In this document: piece by piece, positions 34,100 through 43,167 of the stretch | Position numbering within the stretch: the first letter of the stretch is position 1 | Layout of the letters: the number at the start of each line of letters is the position of its first letter | Assembly: GCA_963779225.1 (NCBI GenBank) | Contig: CAVZWW010000003.1 | Coordinates: 1,550,001-1,614,000 of the forward strand | Reading direction: 5' to 3' | Origin: CAVPCZ01 sp963779225 | Lineage (GTDB): Bacteria; Bacteroidota; Ignavibacteria; UBA10030; UBA6906 | DNA length: 64,000 nucleotides | Position numbers and translations under genes: made by a program | The notes under the pieces: model-generated | Database searches by the model: none | Told to the model about the DNA's origin: nothing | Seen by the model: the letters and a program-made list of their open reading frames with translations, nothing else

Positions 34100-36601
34100 T
34101 TACCGGGATTTCATACTTCTGCCCGGATGCGCTTCGAGCGGATTCTCCGGCCAGCGGTGCTTCGGGTACCGGCCCCGCATCTGTTTTCGTACCTCCTGGT
34201 AAGCGTTGGCCCAGAAGCTCTTCAAATCGGCGGTAACGGCCAGAGGCCTCCCCGCGGGTGAGAGGAGGTGAATCAATACCGGTATTCTCCCTCCGGCAAT
34301 CGCCGGCGAATCGGTTTGCCCGAACATCTCTTGCAGTCGCACAGCCAGCACCGGTTGATCCCCCGTGGTGTAGTCCAACGTCGTGCGAGTGCCCGAAGGT
34401 AGACTCAAGGCAACCGGGGCAAGGCGCTCCAGATCCTTGAGCTGCGCATGTGTGTACCGTGAACGGAGGATGGCGAAGATGTCGAGCGCGGCGAGTTCCG
34501 TGGCCCGGCTTATCCCCCCGAGGAATGGGCCCAGCCAGTCCCCGAGGGTGAGAAGAAGATGCGCATCGCTCAACTCCGGCCAGTCGTCGGGGACGAGATT
34601 GTGCGCGCGGAGCCATTCACTGCGGTTGCGCAGTGAGAGCGCTGCATCCGTCCAGGGGAGGGCGGTCACTCCCATCTCCTCAACACCTGCAAGCATGCCT
34701 TCCATGAGTTGATCACCGGTGGGGGCCACAACCTGTTCCGCGATGGTCACCGCGCCGAGGTAAACGGTGCGACGACCGACCACTGCCCGGTCATGAGTGT
34801 TCCATGAGACGGTGGTCTCTTCGCGGAGGTTCTGGGCGAAGTGTGTGGTGATGTCTACTCTGGTCAGTGGCGCAGCAAGAAATATGCGGACGTCCGCGCC
34901 CACTCCGTCGACATCGCCGACAGCCAGGAAATCCTCCCGGGCCAGCTGGCTCCACTCCGGCAATGTGGCTCCGGTTCCACCGGCCATCAGGTAGAAGCGT
35001 CCTGGGCCCCGTCTGCGGGCGATGCGTTCAGGGTACGCCATGGCAAGCAGGATGCCAAGGTTCCCTTCAACATCTGGCAGTTCTTGTACCTCTTGGGTTA
35101 CATGCGTCTCATCCAGCAACGAGCTCAAACGGCGTGATTCGGTCAAAATGCGTTCGCGGGCTCCACGGTCCACTCCGCGTCCCTCCCGCAAGGCATAATA
35201 AAGACTCTGAAGATCGATGTCTGTTCCCGGTTGTCCTCTCAGCAAAGGCGGACCTTCGAGAAGCGCCGCAATGTCACATGCCGGCGTAGCCAGACCGAGC
35301 TCTTTCCCCCGCAGGAGCATATGGGCAAGTCGCGGGTGGACGGGGATCTCGGCCATGGCGCTTCCGTGAGTGGTGAGTGCGCCTTCACCATCCAGTGCAG
35401 CCAGATCGCTTAATAACCGGCGGGCCTGTGCAAGGTGGGCGTAAGGTGGCGGATCCATGAACCGGAGTCCGGCTCCCTCCTGATTCCCCCAGCGTGCCAG
35501 CTCGAGAGCGAGTGGAGCGAGGTCCGTGTTCAGGATTTCCGGCTCCGGGTGTGGCGGGAGTTGCGATTGCTGTTCTTCAGTCCAGAGTCGGTAGCAGATT
35601 CCCGGCGCCTGCCTGCCCGCCCGGCCGCGGCGTTGATCTGCCGAGGCTATCGAGACCGGCCCGGTCACCAGTCCGGACATTCCACGCCGGGGATCAAACC
35701 GGGGACCACGGGCCAACCCCGCGTCTATCACCACACGCACGCCATCGATGGTCAGACTGGTTTCAGCAATGTTTGTGGCCAGAATGATCTTACGATGTCC
35801 GGCCACAGCGGAGGTCAGGGCAGCCTGTTGCATCCCTGTTGTTGCTTCACCATACAGTTGATGGACTTCAATCGAGGAATCGTGTAAGGCTTCGTCAAGC
35901 GTCTGAGCGGTCCTGTGAATTTCCCGCTGTCCGGGAAGGAAGACGAGGACGTCCCCGGTAGATGCAGCCAGCGCTTTCTGAATCGTTTGTGTGACCTGAG
36001 TCTCAAGGCGCCCCGGGCGGGGAAAGCCAAGGTAGTGAGTTGTGACAGGGTAGCTCCTGCCCGGGCTGTTGATGAGTGCCGCCTCCGGGAGGAACCGTTT
36101 CATGTTCGCGCTCTCGAGTGTCGCTGACATGATCAGGATCCGGAGGTCTTCGCGTAGATGCGCCTGCGCATCCAGGGTAAGCGCCAGACCAAGGTCGGCA
36201 TGTATACTCCGTTCGTGAAATTCATCGAAGACCACCAGTCCAACGCCTGGAAGGTCCGGTTGGTGCTGAAGCATACGTGTGAGAATACCCTCTGTGAGGA
36301 CTTCGATGCGGGTTTCACGGCTGACCCGCATTTCGCCGCGGATCCGGTAGCCGACGGTTTGTCCTATCCGTTCGCCTTGCTGCGCAGCGATGAAGTGCGC
36401 TGCCCGTTGCGCCGCGAGGCGTCGTGGTTCAAGCATGAGGAGTTTCTGGTCAGGGCGGAGATACCGGGCCAGCAAATAGGGGGGAACGCGTGTGGTTTTC
36501 CCCGCGCCGGGGGTGGCGGTAAGGACAACTGTTCGATTGGCACGGAGCGCCTCCAGGAGTTCGGGAAGCGTCTGTTCTATGGGGAGTCTGTTTTCGGCCA
36601 T
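34100..36601 (-). CDS. hrpB: ATP-dependent RNA helicase HrpB
   Basis: 833 residues, the usual HrpB length. Motif I TATPGAGKTTRVP, motif II DEFH (VVFDEFHERSIHADLG), motif III SATLES, motif V and VI regions (ATNIAETSLTIDGV and QRRGRAGRQAPG) are all present. The C-terminal HrpB domain follows (SLPSGTRTTLDYTTGDQPVLAVRLQEMFGQ...PVLIHLLSPAGRPLAVTADLKSFW). DEAH/RHA helicases remodel RNA with ATP, but the substrate of HrpB is not settled. Its 3' neighbour is the HIT gene, convergent; its 5' side faces the purine-type cluster. Confidence 0.95.
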   Translation of the reverse strand: MAENRLPIEQTLPELLEALRANRTVVLTATPGAGKTTRVPPYLLARYLRPDQKLLMLEPRRLAAQRAAHFIAAQQGERIGQTVGYRIRGEMRVSRETRIEVLTEGILTRMLQHQPDLPGVGLVVFDEFHERSIHADLGLALTLDAQAHLREDLRILIMSATLESANMKRFLPEAALINSPGRSYPVTTHYLGFPRPGRLETQVTQTIQKALAASTGDVLVFLPGQREIHRTAQTLDEALHDSSIEVHQLYGEATTGMQQAALTSAVAGHRKIILATNIAETSLTIDGVRVVIDAGLARGPRFDPRRGMSGLVTGPVSIASADQRRGRAGRQAPGICYRLWTEEQQSQLPPHPEPEILNTDLAPLALELARWGNQEGAGLRFMDPPPYAHLAQARRLLSDLAALDGEGALTTHGSAMAEIPVHPRLAHMLLRGKELGLATPACDIAALLEGPPLLRGQPGTDIDLQSLYYALREGRGVDRGARERILTESRRLSSLLDETHVTQEVQELPDVEGNLGILLAMAYPERIARRRGPGRFYLMAGGTGATLPEWSQLAREDFLAVGDVDGVGADVRIFLAAPLTRVDITTHFAQNLREETTVSWNTHDRAVVGRRTVYLGAVTIAEQVVAPTGDQLMEGMLAGVEEMGVTALPWTDAALSLRNRSEWLRAHNLVPDDWPELSDAHLLLTLGDWLGPFLGGISRATELAALDIFAILRSRYTHAQLKDLERLAPVALSLPSGTRTTLDYTTGDQPVLAVRLQEMFGQTDSPAIAGGRIPVLIHLLSPAGRPLAVTADLKSFWANAYQEVRKQMRGRYPKHRWPENPLEAHPGRSMKSR

Positions 36602-36660
36602 CGCCTTAAGAAGTCATCATCTTGGCAATCGTGCGCCACCTGCGCGAAAGCGCCATATGC

Positions 36661-36681
36661 TGAGACTCAGCGTGAGTCTCA
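36661..36681. repeat. Inverted repeat TGAGACTCA-GCG-TGAGTCTCA
   Basis: Two perfect 9-base arms with a 3-base spacer lie 60 bases before hrpB and about 190 bases before the purine-type cluster. Each arm is itself a near palindrome. The 11-mer CTGAGACTCAG at its left edge recurs at 57962-57972. It could be an operator or a small hairpin. Confidence 0.45.
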
Positions 36682-36867
36682 CGCGCCCTACTGAGCCACC
36701 TGCAACACGGATCTCCACCGCTCTTCTATTAGATATGAAGCTTTCGCATCGCTTGCAAGAGCCTCCGTGAAGCCCGAAGCACAATATTGACCAGCGCAGG
36801 AGGTTCTGATTTGATAATGCAATGGAGATATGGTACTTTCAAGAGGGGAGCACTTTCAGGGTAAACC

Positions 36868-37740
36868 ATGAAGAAACCGGCAGCCTTCGGGCTTCTGAGC
36901 GATGCACAATTCCGCGATGAACTTGCACGTTGCGAGTACTGCGAAGAAAAACCGTGTAAAGAAGCATGCCCGGCTGATTGTTCCCCTGCAGACTTCATCA
37001 TGGCATGTAAAGCCGGCACTCCTGCGGATTTCCGGCGTGCGGCCACAATTATCATGGGAAGCAACCCCCTGGGAGGGATCTGCGGGGCCGTATGCCCCGA
37101 CTACCTCTGCATGCGCGGCTGTGTGCGCCGCACATTCGATCGCCCGATAAACATCCCCGCCGTTCAATCCACTATCATACGCAAGGCCTATGACGCAGGT
37201 CTCAAACCGTTTCCCCCGGGACAAGCCAACGGGTTGAAGGTCGCCGTTCTCGGCGCCGGGCCGGCTGGACTGGCCGGCGCGGCCGCACTCGGGCAGCTGG
37301 GCTATGAGGTGGATATTCTGGAGAAGAACAGCACGGCCGGCGGCATGTGCGAAACTATCCCCGGTTTCCGGCTGGATCGCGCGTTGCTAGCGCGGGATCT
37401 TCAGTTTACTCTCGGATTGGGCCATATTCGTCTTATCACCGACACATGGGTAGGAAAGCCGTCCACATTGCTGGCGGGGGGAGAGTACAAGGCTGTGCTT
37501 GTCAGTACGGGACTTGATGTTCCTATCAAAGCGGAGATCAAAGGAGAAAAGCTGGCCTACTCCTGGCAACAGTATCTTGAGGACCAGGAGTCGGATTTCT
37601 GTGAAAAAGAAAAGGGTGGCCGTAATCGGGGGCGGCGCGATAGCCGTGGATTGTGCGGTAACGGCACACCGCCGTGGCGCAGAGCAAGTAGAACTCTTCT
37701 ACCGCCGCAAAACAGAACACATGCCGCTGACAGCGTATGA
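36868..37740 (+). CDS. Dihydropyrimidine-dehydrogenase-like Fe-S flavoprotein, N-terminal part (frameshifted)
   Basis: About 245 residues belong to a GltD/PreT-type domain; the last 45 residues after about 37600 are out of frame with the family. Seen: two N-terminal 4Fe-4S Cys sets (CEYCEEKPCKEACPADC and GGICGAVCPDYLCMRGC) and the FAD-binding VAVLGAGPAGLAGAAALG. The NADPH-binding Rossmann motif lies in another frame downstream (next entry), so a one-base insertion, most simply one extra A in the AAAAA run at 37604-37608, separates the halves. This could be sequencing error, a true mutation, or two genes. First gene of the yge/ygf/xdh-like cluster; in E. coli the corresponding reductase role is taken by YgfK. 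Confidence 0.8.
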   Translation: MKKPAAFGLLSDAQFRDELARCEYCEEKPCKEACPADCSPADFIMACKAGTPADFRRAATIIMGSNPLGGICGAVCPDYLCMRGCVRRTFDRPINIPAVQSTIIRKAYDAGLKPFPPGQANGLKVAVLGAGPAGLAGAAALGQLGYEVDILEKNSTAGGMCETIPGFRLDRALLARDLQFTLGLGHIRLITDTWVGKPSTLLAGGEYKAVLVSTGLDVPIKAEIKGEKLAYSWQQYLEDQESDFCEKEKGGRNRGRRDSRGLCGNGTPPWRRASRTLLPPQNRTHAADSV

Positions 37741-39367
37741 GCGCGGATTGCTCCTGGACCATGGCATCGAGATTACCGCGGGTACACGTGTTCTGGGTAT
37801 CCGCCATTCGGGGAATGTCGTCAAGGGTATCGATACCATCCGGCACTACCTCGCTTCCGGAAAAAAACCGGTGCCGTCCAATTTCAGATCGACACGTACT
37901 GAACGGCCCGCCTTCCGGGAATGTGATGTGGTTATCGTGGCCATCGGTAGCAGGCCGGGTGTGCATCGCGAAAGGAAAAAGGGGCTCTTCTTTGCGGGCG
38001 ATATGGTGCATGGTGCGGCGACCGTTGTCGAGGCGGTGGCGGCCGGCAAGAACGCCGCCGCGGAAATCGATGCAATGCTTCATTGTTCACCACGCCCGGG
38101 AAAAGAGCGGGGGGTCAAGAGCCGTGTCACGCTCGCCGGCCGCGTGCTCACTCCCGTTCCCTTAACGTCCGAGTTCTTCGGGCGGAGTATACGCTCTCCA
38201 TTTCTGCTCTCTGCCGCACCCCATACGGATGGTTATGCACAAATGAAGCGTGCCTATGAGGCGGGATGGGCGGGCGGGGTGATGAAAACCGCCTTTGACA
38301 ATGTGCCAATTCATATTCCGGGCAACTATATGTTTGTCCTGGGAGAATCCACATACGCCAACTGTGATAATGTGTCGGGGCACACGCTCCGGCGAGTCGC
38401 AGGTGAAATCCGACGACTGGTCCGCGAGTATCCCGACCGGCTGACTATGGCGTCCACCGGTGGACCGGTTACCGGGAACGACAATGCGGATCGGGCACGG
38501 TGGCAGGCAAATACGAAGAGACTCGAGGATGCCGGAGCAATGGGGATCGAGTACAGTCTCTCCTGTCCACAAGGTGGAGATGGCACTCAGGGAGATCTGG
38601 TTTCACAACACGCCGGGCTGACTGCAAAAATCATCGACTGGGTCCTGGAATCGGGAGATCCCGCAATCCCCAGGCTGTTCAAGTTAACAGGTGCGGTGAC
38701 GTCGATCCGGGTCATTGCGGCGGCGGCGCGGGCTGTGTTCGACCGGTACCCTCGTTCCCTTACGGGCATTACACTGGCCAACAGTTTTCCGACGCTGGCA
38801 TTCCGTCCGGCGCCCGGTCGGGCATGGGATGAAGGCGTGATTGTCGGGATGTCCGGTGAGGGGGTCCTGCCCATCAGCAATCTCAGCCTGGCCCGGGTCG
38901 CGGATGTTGGTATCACGATTTCCGGTAACGGCGGGGCGATGGACTACCGGGCGGCCGCCAATTTTCTTGCGCTCGGGGCATCCTCCGTGCAGTTCTGTAC
39001 GATCGTTATGAAATACGGACTTGGCATCGTTGATGAACTGCATTCGGGATTGAGTTTTCTCCTGCAGGACAGGGGTTTGAACTCGGTGGCCGAACTTGTC
39101 GGTTCGGCACTGCCGGTCCCCATCACCCCCTTTGAAGCGCTGTCCGCTACGAAAGATGTTCCCGGACTCATCCGCGGTCTGTGCGAACAGTGCGGCAATT
39201 GTGCCCGCTGTCCGTACATGGCGATTACCATGGATGTTCACCGCTTTCCCGTCATTGACGCGTCGATGTGTATCGGGTGTTCGTTGTGTGCCCAGAAGTG
39301 TTTTTCCGGGGCGTTGGCAATGCGGCCCCGCACGCCGGAAGAAAGCCGGGCGATGCAGGAAGGTTGA
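37601..39367 (+). CDS. Dihydropyrimidine-dehydrogenase-like reductase, C-terminal part (PreA-like + ferredoxin)
   Basis: 588 residues if read from GTG at 37601, which has AGGAG 10 bases upstream. It opens with the NADPH-binding VAVIGGGAIAVDCAVTAHRRG that completes the preceding half, then has a dihydroorotate-dehydrogenase-like FMN barrel (PLTSEFFGRSIRSPFLLSAAP to GNGGAMDYRAAANFL), and ends with two ferredoxin Cys sets (CEQCGNCARCPY and CIGCSLCAQKC). The barrel loop has IEYSLSCPQGGDG, but where DPD has its catalytic Cys (GLACGQ) this protein has DLVSQH, with Ser at codon 38603-38605. So it is probably not an ordinary uracil/thymine reductase. Combined with the first half it would be about 830 residues, fused like animal DPYD. 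Confidence 0.8.
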   Translation: MKKKRVAVIGGGAIAVDCAVTAHRRGAEQVELFYRRKTEHMPLTAYERGLLLDHGIEITAGTRVLGIRHSGNVVKGIDTIRHYLASGKKPVPSNFRSTRTERPAFRECDVVIVAIGSRPGVHRERKKGLFFAGDMVHGAATVVEAVAAGKNAAAEIDAMLHCSPRPGKERGVKSRVTLAGRVLTPVPLTSEFFGRSIRSPFLLSAAPHTDGYAQMKRAYEAGWAGGVMKTAFDNVPIHIPGNYMFVLGESTYANCDNVSGHTLRRVAGEIRRLVREYPDRLTMASTGGPVTGNDNADRARWQANTKRLEDAGAMGIEYSLSCPQGGDGTQGDLVSQHAGLTAKIIDWVLESGDPAIPRLFKLTGAVTSIRVIAAAARAVFDRYPRSLTGITLANSFPTLAFRPAPGRAWDEGVIVGMSGEGVLPISNLSLARVADVGITISGNGGAMDYRAAANFLALGASSVQFCTIVMKYGLGIVDELHSGLSFLLQDRGLNSVAELVGSALPVPITPFEALSATKDVPGLIRGLCEQCGNCARCPYMAITMDVHRFPVIDASMCIGCSLCAQKCFSGALAMRPRTPEESRAMQEG

Positions 39368-39369
39368 TG

Positions 39370-40701
39370 ATGGAACGATCTCTTCTCATTACCAATGGCA
39401 CAATCGCCATTCCGGGTCCGGTGCCGCGTCTGCTGGTCGGCCACGATTTGTTGATCGAACGGGGAGTGGTTACGCGGATCGCGCCGCGGGCGTCTCTTGA
39501 CCCGGTTCAGGTGGATACCCTGGATGCACACGGCTTGCTGGTGATGCCCGGCTTCATCAACCTGCATACCCATCTCTATAGCACCTTTGCCCGTGGCCTG
39601 TCGAAGAGTTCACCTGCACAAGATTTTGTGGGAGTTTTGAATAGCCTCTGGTGGCGGCTGGACAAAGCGCTCACGCTGGATGATTGCTACTGGAGCGCTC
39701 TGCCTGTTCTGCTCGAAGCCATCAGGCGGGGGACAACAACCCTGATCGATCACCATGCCAGTCCGCTTGCGGTATCGGGATCGTTGGTCTCCATTGCCCG
39801 GGCGGTTCGGCAGACCGGCGTACGCGCTGCTCTATGTTATGAAGTGTCCGATCGGGACGGCCCGGCTGTCGCCCGGGAAGGGATTCTTGAGAATGTTGCA
39901 TTTCTGGCCGGGGTTGCGGCCAAAGGCGAAGAACATCTCAGAGCCATGTTTGGCCTGCATGCTTCATTCACGCTGTCAGAAAAGACACTTGTTTCAGCGT
40001 CTGAAGCGGCGCGGGATGCGGGCCTCGGTTTCCATGTACATGTCGCAGAATCACAGGTTGACCAGGAGCAAACCCTTCGTTCCACGGGCGAGCGTGTGGT
40101 GAGCCGATTTGCCCGGACCGGCGTGCTCGGGCCAACCACGATAGCCGCTCATTGTGTGCATGTCGATCCGGAGGAAATGGATCTGCTGGCCTCCACGGGC
40201 ACTGTGGTGGCGCACAATCCTCAATCCAATATGAACAATGCGGTGGGAGTGGCCGATATCGCCGCCCTCCGCGCACATGGCGTTACCGTGGGACTGGGCA
40301 CCGATGCCATGACCATGGACATGCGAGAAGAATTGCGCGCAGGGATCTGGTCGCAACGACTGAAGTCCGGCGATGCCTCGGCCGGATTCGGAGATCTTGT
40401 GCATGCACTCTGGACTGCAAATCCGGAAATGGTCAGCCGGATCTGGGATATGCCCATCGGTATCCTTCATGAGGGTTCTGCTGCTGACATCATTATGGTG
40501 GAGTACCGTCCCCCCACGCCCCTGACAGAGAAATCTTTGCCCGGACATCTGGTGTACGGTATCGCCGGCGCTCCGGTTGTCACCACGATTGTTGGCGGCA
40601 GAGTACTGATGCTGGACGGCAAGCTGTTACTTGACCTTGATGAGCAGGAAGTTGCGGTAAAAGCAAGGGAGGCCGCGGAACGCCTTTGGAAAAGATTCTA
40701 A
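39370..40701 (+). CDS. ssnA: SsnA-like amidohydrolase (aminohydrolase)
   Basis: 443 residues, matching E. coli SsnA (442). GGAAGG upstream supports the ATG at 39370, which follows directly on the reductase stop. Metal ligands of the amidohydrolase superfamily are intact: NLHTHLYS, HVHVAESQ, AAHCVHVD and GLGTDAMTMDM. The block LWWRLDKALTLDDCYWSAL...LIDHHASP closely follows the SsnA sequence as I recall it. The family deaminates heterocyclic amino groups such as those of guanine or related ring compounds; the exact substrate of SsnA in this pathway is uncertain. Co-transcribed with the yge/ygf/xdh-like genes. Confidence 0.85.
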   Translation: MERSLLITNGTIAIPGPVPRLLVGHDLLIERGVVTRIAPRASLDPVQVDTLDAHGLLVMPGFINLHTHLYSTFARGLSKSSPAQDFVGVLNSLWWRLDKALTLDDCYWSALPVLLEAIRRGTTTLIDHHASPLAVSGSLVSIARAVRQTGVRAALCYEVSDRDGPAVAREGILENVAFLAGVAAKGEEHLRAMFGLHASFTLSEKTLVSASEAARDAGLGFHVHVAESQVDQEQTLRSTGERVVSRFARTGVLGPTTIAAHCVHVDPEEMDLLASTGTVVAHNPQSNMNNAVGVADIAALRAHGVTVGLGTDAMTMDMREELRAGIWSQRLKSGDASAGFGDLVHALWTANPEMVSRIWDMPIGILHEGSAADIIMVEYRPPTPLTEKSLPGHLVYGIAGAPVVTTIVGGRVLMLDGKLLLDLDEQEVAVKAREAAERLWKRF

Positions 40702-40711
40702 TAGGAGATTT

Positions 40712-41938
40712 ATGAAAGCGACCTACAATAGCATCCTCACCCGCGCACGGGCAATGGAACAGGATACAGTCCGCATTCTCTGCGATCTTGTCCGCACCCC
40801 GTCCTTCTCCTCCAAAGAAAGGGATGTCATTGAGGTGATCCGGAAGGAAATGGCCGCGGCCGGATGTGATGATGTCCGGATCGATGCGCTGGGGAGCATC
40901 GTGGGGCGGATCGGCAGCGGAAAAAGGACGATTGCCTTCGACGCTCATGTCGATACGGTGTACGCCGGCGATCTGAGCCAGTGGACGTTCGACCCCTTCA
41001 CCCCAAAGGTCGAAGCGGGCAAGGTGTGGGGGCGTGGCACGGTGGACCAAAAAGGGGGCATGGCCAGCATGCTGACCGCAGCGCGCCTGATCAAGGAAAT
41101 GGCCCTTGCAACGGATGTCACTGTACTGCTTACCGGAACCGTGATGGAGGAGGACTGTGACGGCCTCTGCTGGCAACACCTCATCGACGAAGATGATGTG
41201 AGACCGGATCTTGTGGTGATTACCGAACCGACGAATATGAATGTCTACCGCGGCCATCGGGGCCGGATGGAAATCCGCGTTGAAGTGAAGGGAGTGAGCT
41301 GCCACGGATCCGCTCCCGAACGGGGAGTGAATGCCGTCTACAAAGCCTCACGCATAGCACTGGCGATCGAGACTCTGAATGAGCGGTTGCGGCACGATCC
41401 GTTCCTGGGTAAGGGGAGTATCGCCGTTACGGAGGTGGTTTCATCTTCCCCGTCGCTTTGTGCGGTGCCCGATGCCGCGCGACTGCATCTGGATCGTCGC
41501 CTGACAGCAGGAGAAACGATGGAAACGGCAATGGCTGAAGTACGCGACGCGGCCGAGCTCGCGGGAATACCGGATGCGGTTGTCTCGGTTCTGACCTATG
41601 AAGAAGCCGCGTATACCGGCAAGCTCTATCCCGCACAGAAGTACTATCCCACCTGGGCACTTCCCGAGGGATCTCCTCAACTTCAGGCAGCGGTTGAGAC
41701 GTACGTCGGGCTGTTCGGAAAGCAGCCGCTCATCGACAAGTGGACGTTCAGCACGAATGGTGTGGCCATTGCCGGCAAGCACGGCATTCCCTGTCTCGGC
41801 CTCGGGCCGGGAAACGAAGTGTATGCTCATGCGGCGAATGAAGCGACACCCATCGAACACCTTACCGGCGCCGCCGCTTTTTATGCCGCGCTTGTAGGCA
41901 GATTCGCCGGAAGCGTGGAAGACGGGAACCGAAGATGA
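40712..41938 (+). CDS. ygeY: YgeY-like M20 family hydrolase (selenium-metabolism-associated)
   Basis: 408 residues; E. coli YgeY has about the same length. Dinuclear-zinc ligands of M20 peptidases are visible: AFDAHVDTVY, WGRGTVDQKGG, VMEEDCDG (catalytic Glu pair), ITEPTN and the late His near NEVYAHAANE. The family lies with ArgE, DapE and carbamoylase-like amidases, which split amide or carbamoyl bonds. It is likely to release a carbamoyl or acyl group from a ureido acid formed in purine or pyrimidine breakdown; that is inference. AGGAG 7 bases before ATG; ATGA overlap with the next gene. Confidence 0.85.
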   Translation: MKATYNSILTRARAMEQDTVRILCDLVRTPSFSSKERDVIEVIRKEMAAAGCDDVRIDALGSIVGRIGSGKRTIAFDAHVDTVYAGDLSQWTFDPFTPKVEAGKVWGRGTVDQKGGMASMLTAARLIKEMALATDVTVLLTGTVMEEDCDGLCWQHLIDEDDVRPDLVVITEPTNMNVYRGHRGRMEIRVEVKGVSCHGSAPERGVNAVYKASRIALAIETLNERLRHDPFLGKGSIAVTEVVSSSPSLCAVPDAARLHLDRRLTAGETMETAMAEVRDAAELAGIPDAVVSVLTYEEAAYTGKLYPAQKYYPTWALPEGSPQLQAAVETYVGLFGKQPLIDKWTFSTNGVAIAGKHGIPCLGLGPGNEVYAHAANEATPIEHLTGAAAFYAALVGRFAGSVEDGNRR

Positions 41939-43167
41939 TTCCCTTCCAATACCGGTGCACGCTCTGCGGCCGCATGTACGGCCGGGACGATGTGCGGTAT
42001 CTCTGTCCGGCTTGCTCCGGGGACTCCATGCCGGGAGTTCCCCTGCGCGGTGTGCTGGAAGCTGTGCCGGATTACGCCGAACTGCGGAAGCGCTTCGACC
42101 GGTCCCGACCGGATTGGGATCTTTTTTCCGCGGTGGAGCGGGAGTATTATCCCCCCTTTCCGGTGGGGAATACCCCCTTTTTTCCGTGCCGGCGGCTCGG
42201 CACTGAACTGGGGATCAATAATCTCTGGCTGAAAAACGACGGACTCAATCCCAGCGGTTCGCTCAAGGACCGTGCATCGTTCCTGGTTGCAGCCGAAGCT
42301 CAACGTCTGCAGGAGCGCAGGGTGGTGACTGCATCGACCGGCAACGCCGCGAGTGCACTGGCGGCGGTCTGCGCCGCTGCCGGCCTTGAAGCGATCATTT
42401 TTGTTCCCGCCACCGCTCCCCGGGCAAAACTCGCGCAGATGCTTCTGCACGGTGCCACCGTTGTCCCCATCCGCGGATCGTACGATGAAGCGTTCCGTCT
42501 ATCCCTGGAGTACACCGCACGCGAGTCGGGATTGAACAGAAACACCGCCTACCATCCGCTGACCATCGAGGGGAAGAAGACCGTAGCGCTCGAGATCTGT
42601 GGCCAAAATGGGTTGCGCCTGCCGGATGTCATGGTGATCTCCGCCGGCGATGGAGTGATTCTTGGAGGAGTGTACAAAGCCTGCATCGATCTCCGCGAGT
42701 CCGGCATCATCACCGGATTGCCACGGTTGATGTGCGTGCAGGCGGAACATTCTGATGCGATTCATCGCTATATCACGACCGGACAGTATGCGGACGCTCC
42801 GTCTCCGAAAACCGTGGCGGATTCTATTTCGGTCCGCACCCCCAGCAATGCGCACATGGCCAGGCGGAGTGTTGTGGATACGGGCGGGGCCTCGATATCA
42901 GTCTCCGATCAGGAGATTCTCGAAGCTCAGGTGTTGCTCGCGGAGAAGACGGGTGTGTTTGCAGAGCCGGCGGCGGCGGCGACGGTGGCGGGAGCGCGAA
43001 AGCTCAGAGGCAGCGGCGCCATTTCACCCGACGAACAGGTTGCGCTGCTCATTACAGGTCATGGTTTGAAAGATATCGATGCGGCCCGGCAGAACCTCTC
43101 CGTGCCCTCTCCGGTGAACCCCGACATAGAAGAAGTGCTGCGTTTCATCGCGAGGCGAGATCGATGA
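41935..43167 (+). CDS. Threonine-synthase-like PLP enzyme (fold type II) with zinc ribbon
   Basis: 410 residues. An N-terminal zinc ribbon (CTLCGRMYGRDDVRYLCPAC) precedes a PLP fold II domain: NPSGSLKDRASF has the Schiff-base Lys, then STGNAASALAAV and ISAGDGVILGGVYKA for phosphate and cofactor binding. Annotated by family it would be a threonine synthase, but its position between YgeY and HyuA homologues argues for a catabolic lyase/deaminase of a 2,3-diamino- or beta-ureido-type amino acid. Start overlaps ygeY as ATGA (41935-41938), stop overlaps the next gene the same way. Confidence 0.8.
   Translation: MIPFQYRCTLCGRMYGRDDVRYLCPACSGDSMPGVPLRGVLEAVPDYAELRKRFDRSRPDWDLFSAVEREYYPPFPVGNTPFFPCRRLGTELGINNLWLKNDGLNPSGSLKDRASFLVAAEAQRLQERRVVTASTGNAASALAAVCAAAGLEAIIFVPATAPRAKLAQMLLHGATVVPIRGSYDEAFRLSLEYTARESGLNRNTAYHPLTIEGKKTVALEICGQNGLRLPDVMVISAGDGVILGGVYKACIDLRESGIITGLPRLMCVQAEHSDAIHRYITTGQYADAPSPKTVADSISVRTPSNAHMARRSVVDTGGASISVSDQEILEAQVLLAEKTGVFAEPAAAATVAGARKLRGSGAISPDEQVALLITGHGLKDIDAARQNLSVPSPVNPDIEEVLRFIARRDR

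Noticed and set aside
37595..37615. Programmed -1 slippery site
   Set aside because: The shift needed is +1, and the run is GAAAAAG rather than the A AAA AAG heptamer; a homopolymer length change is simpler.
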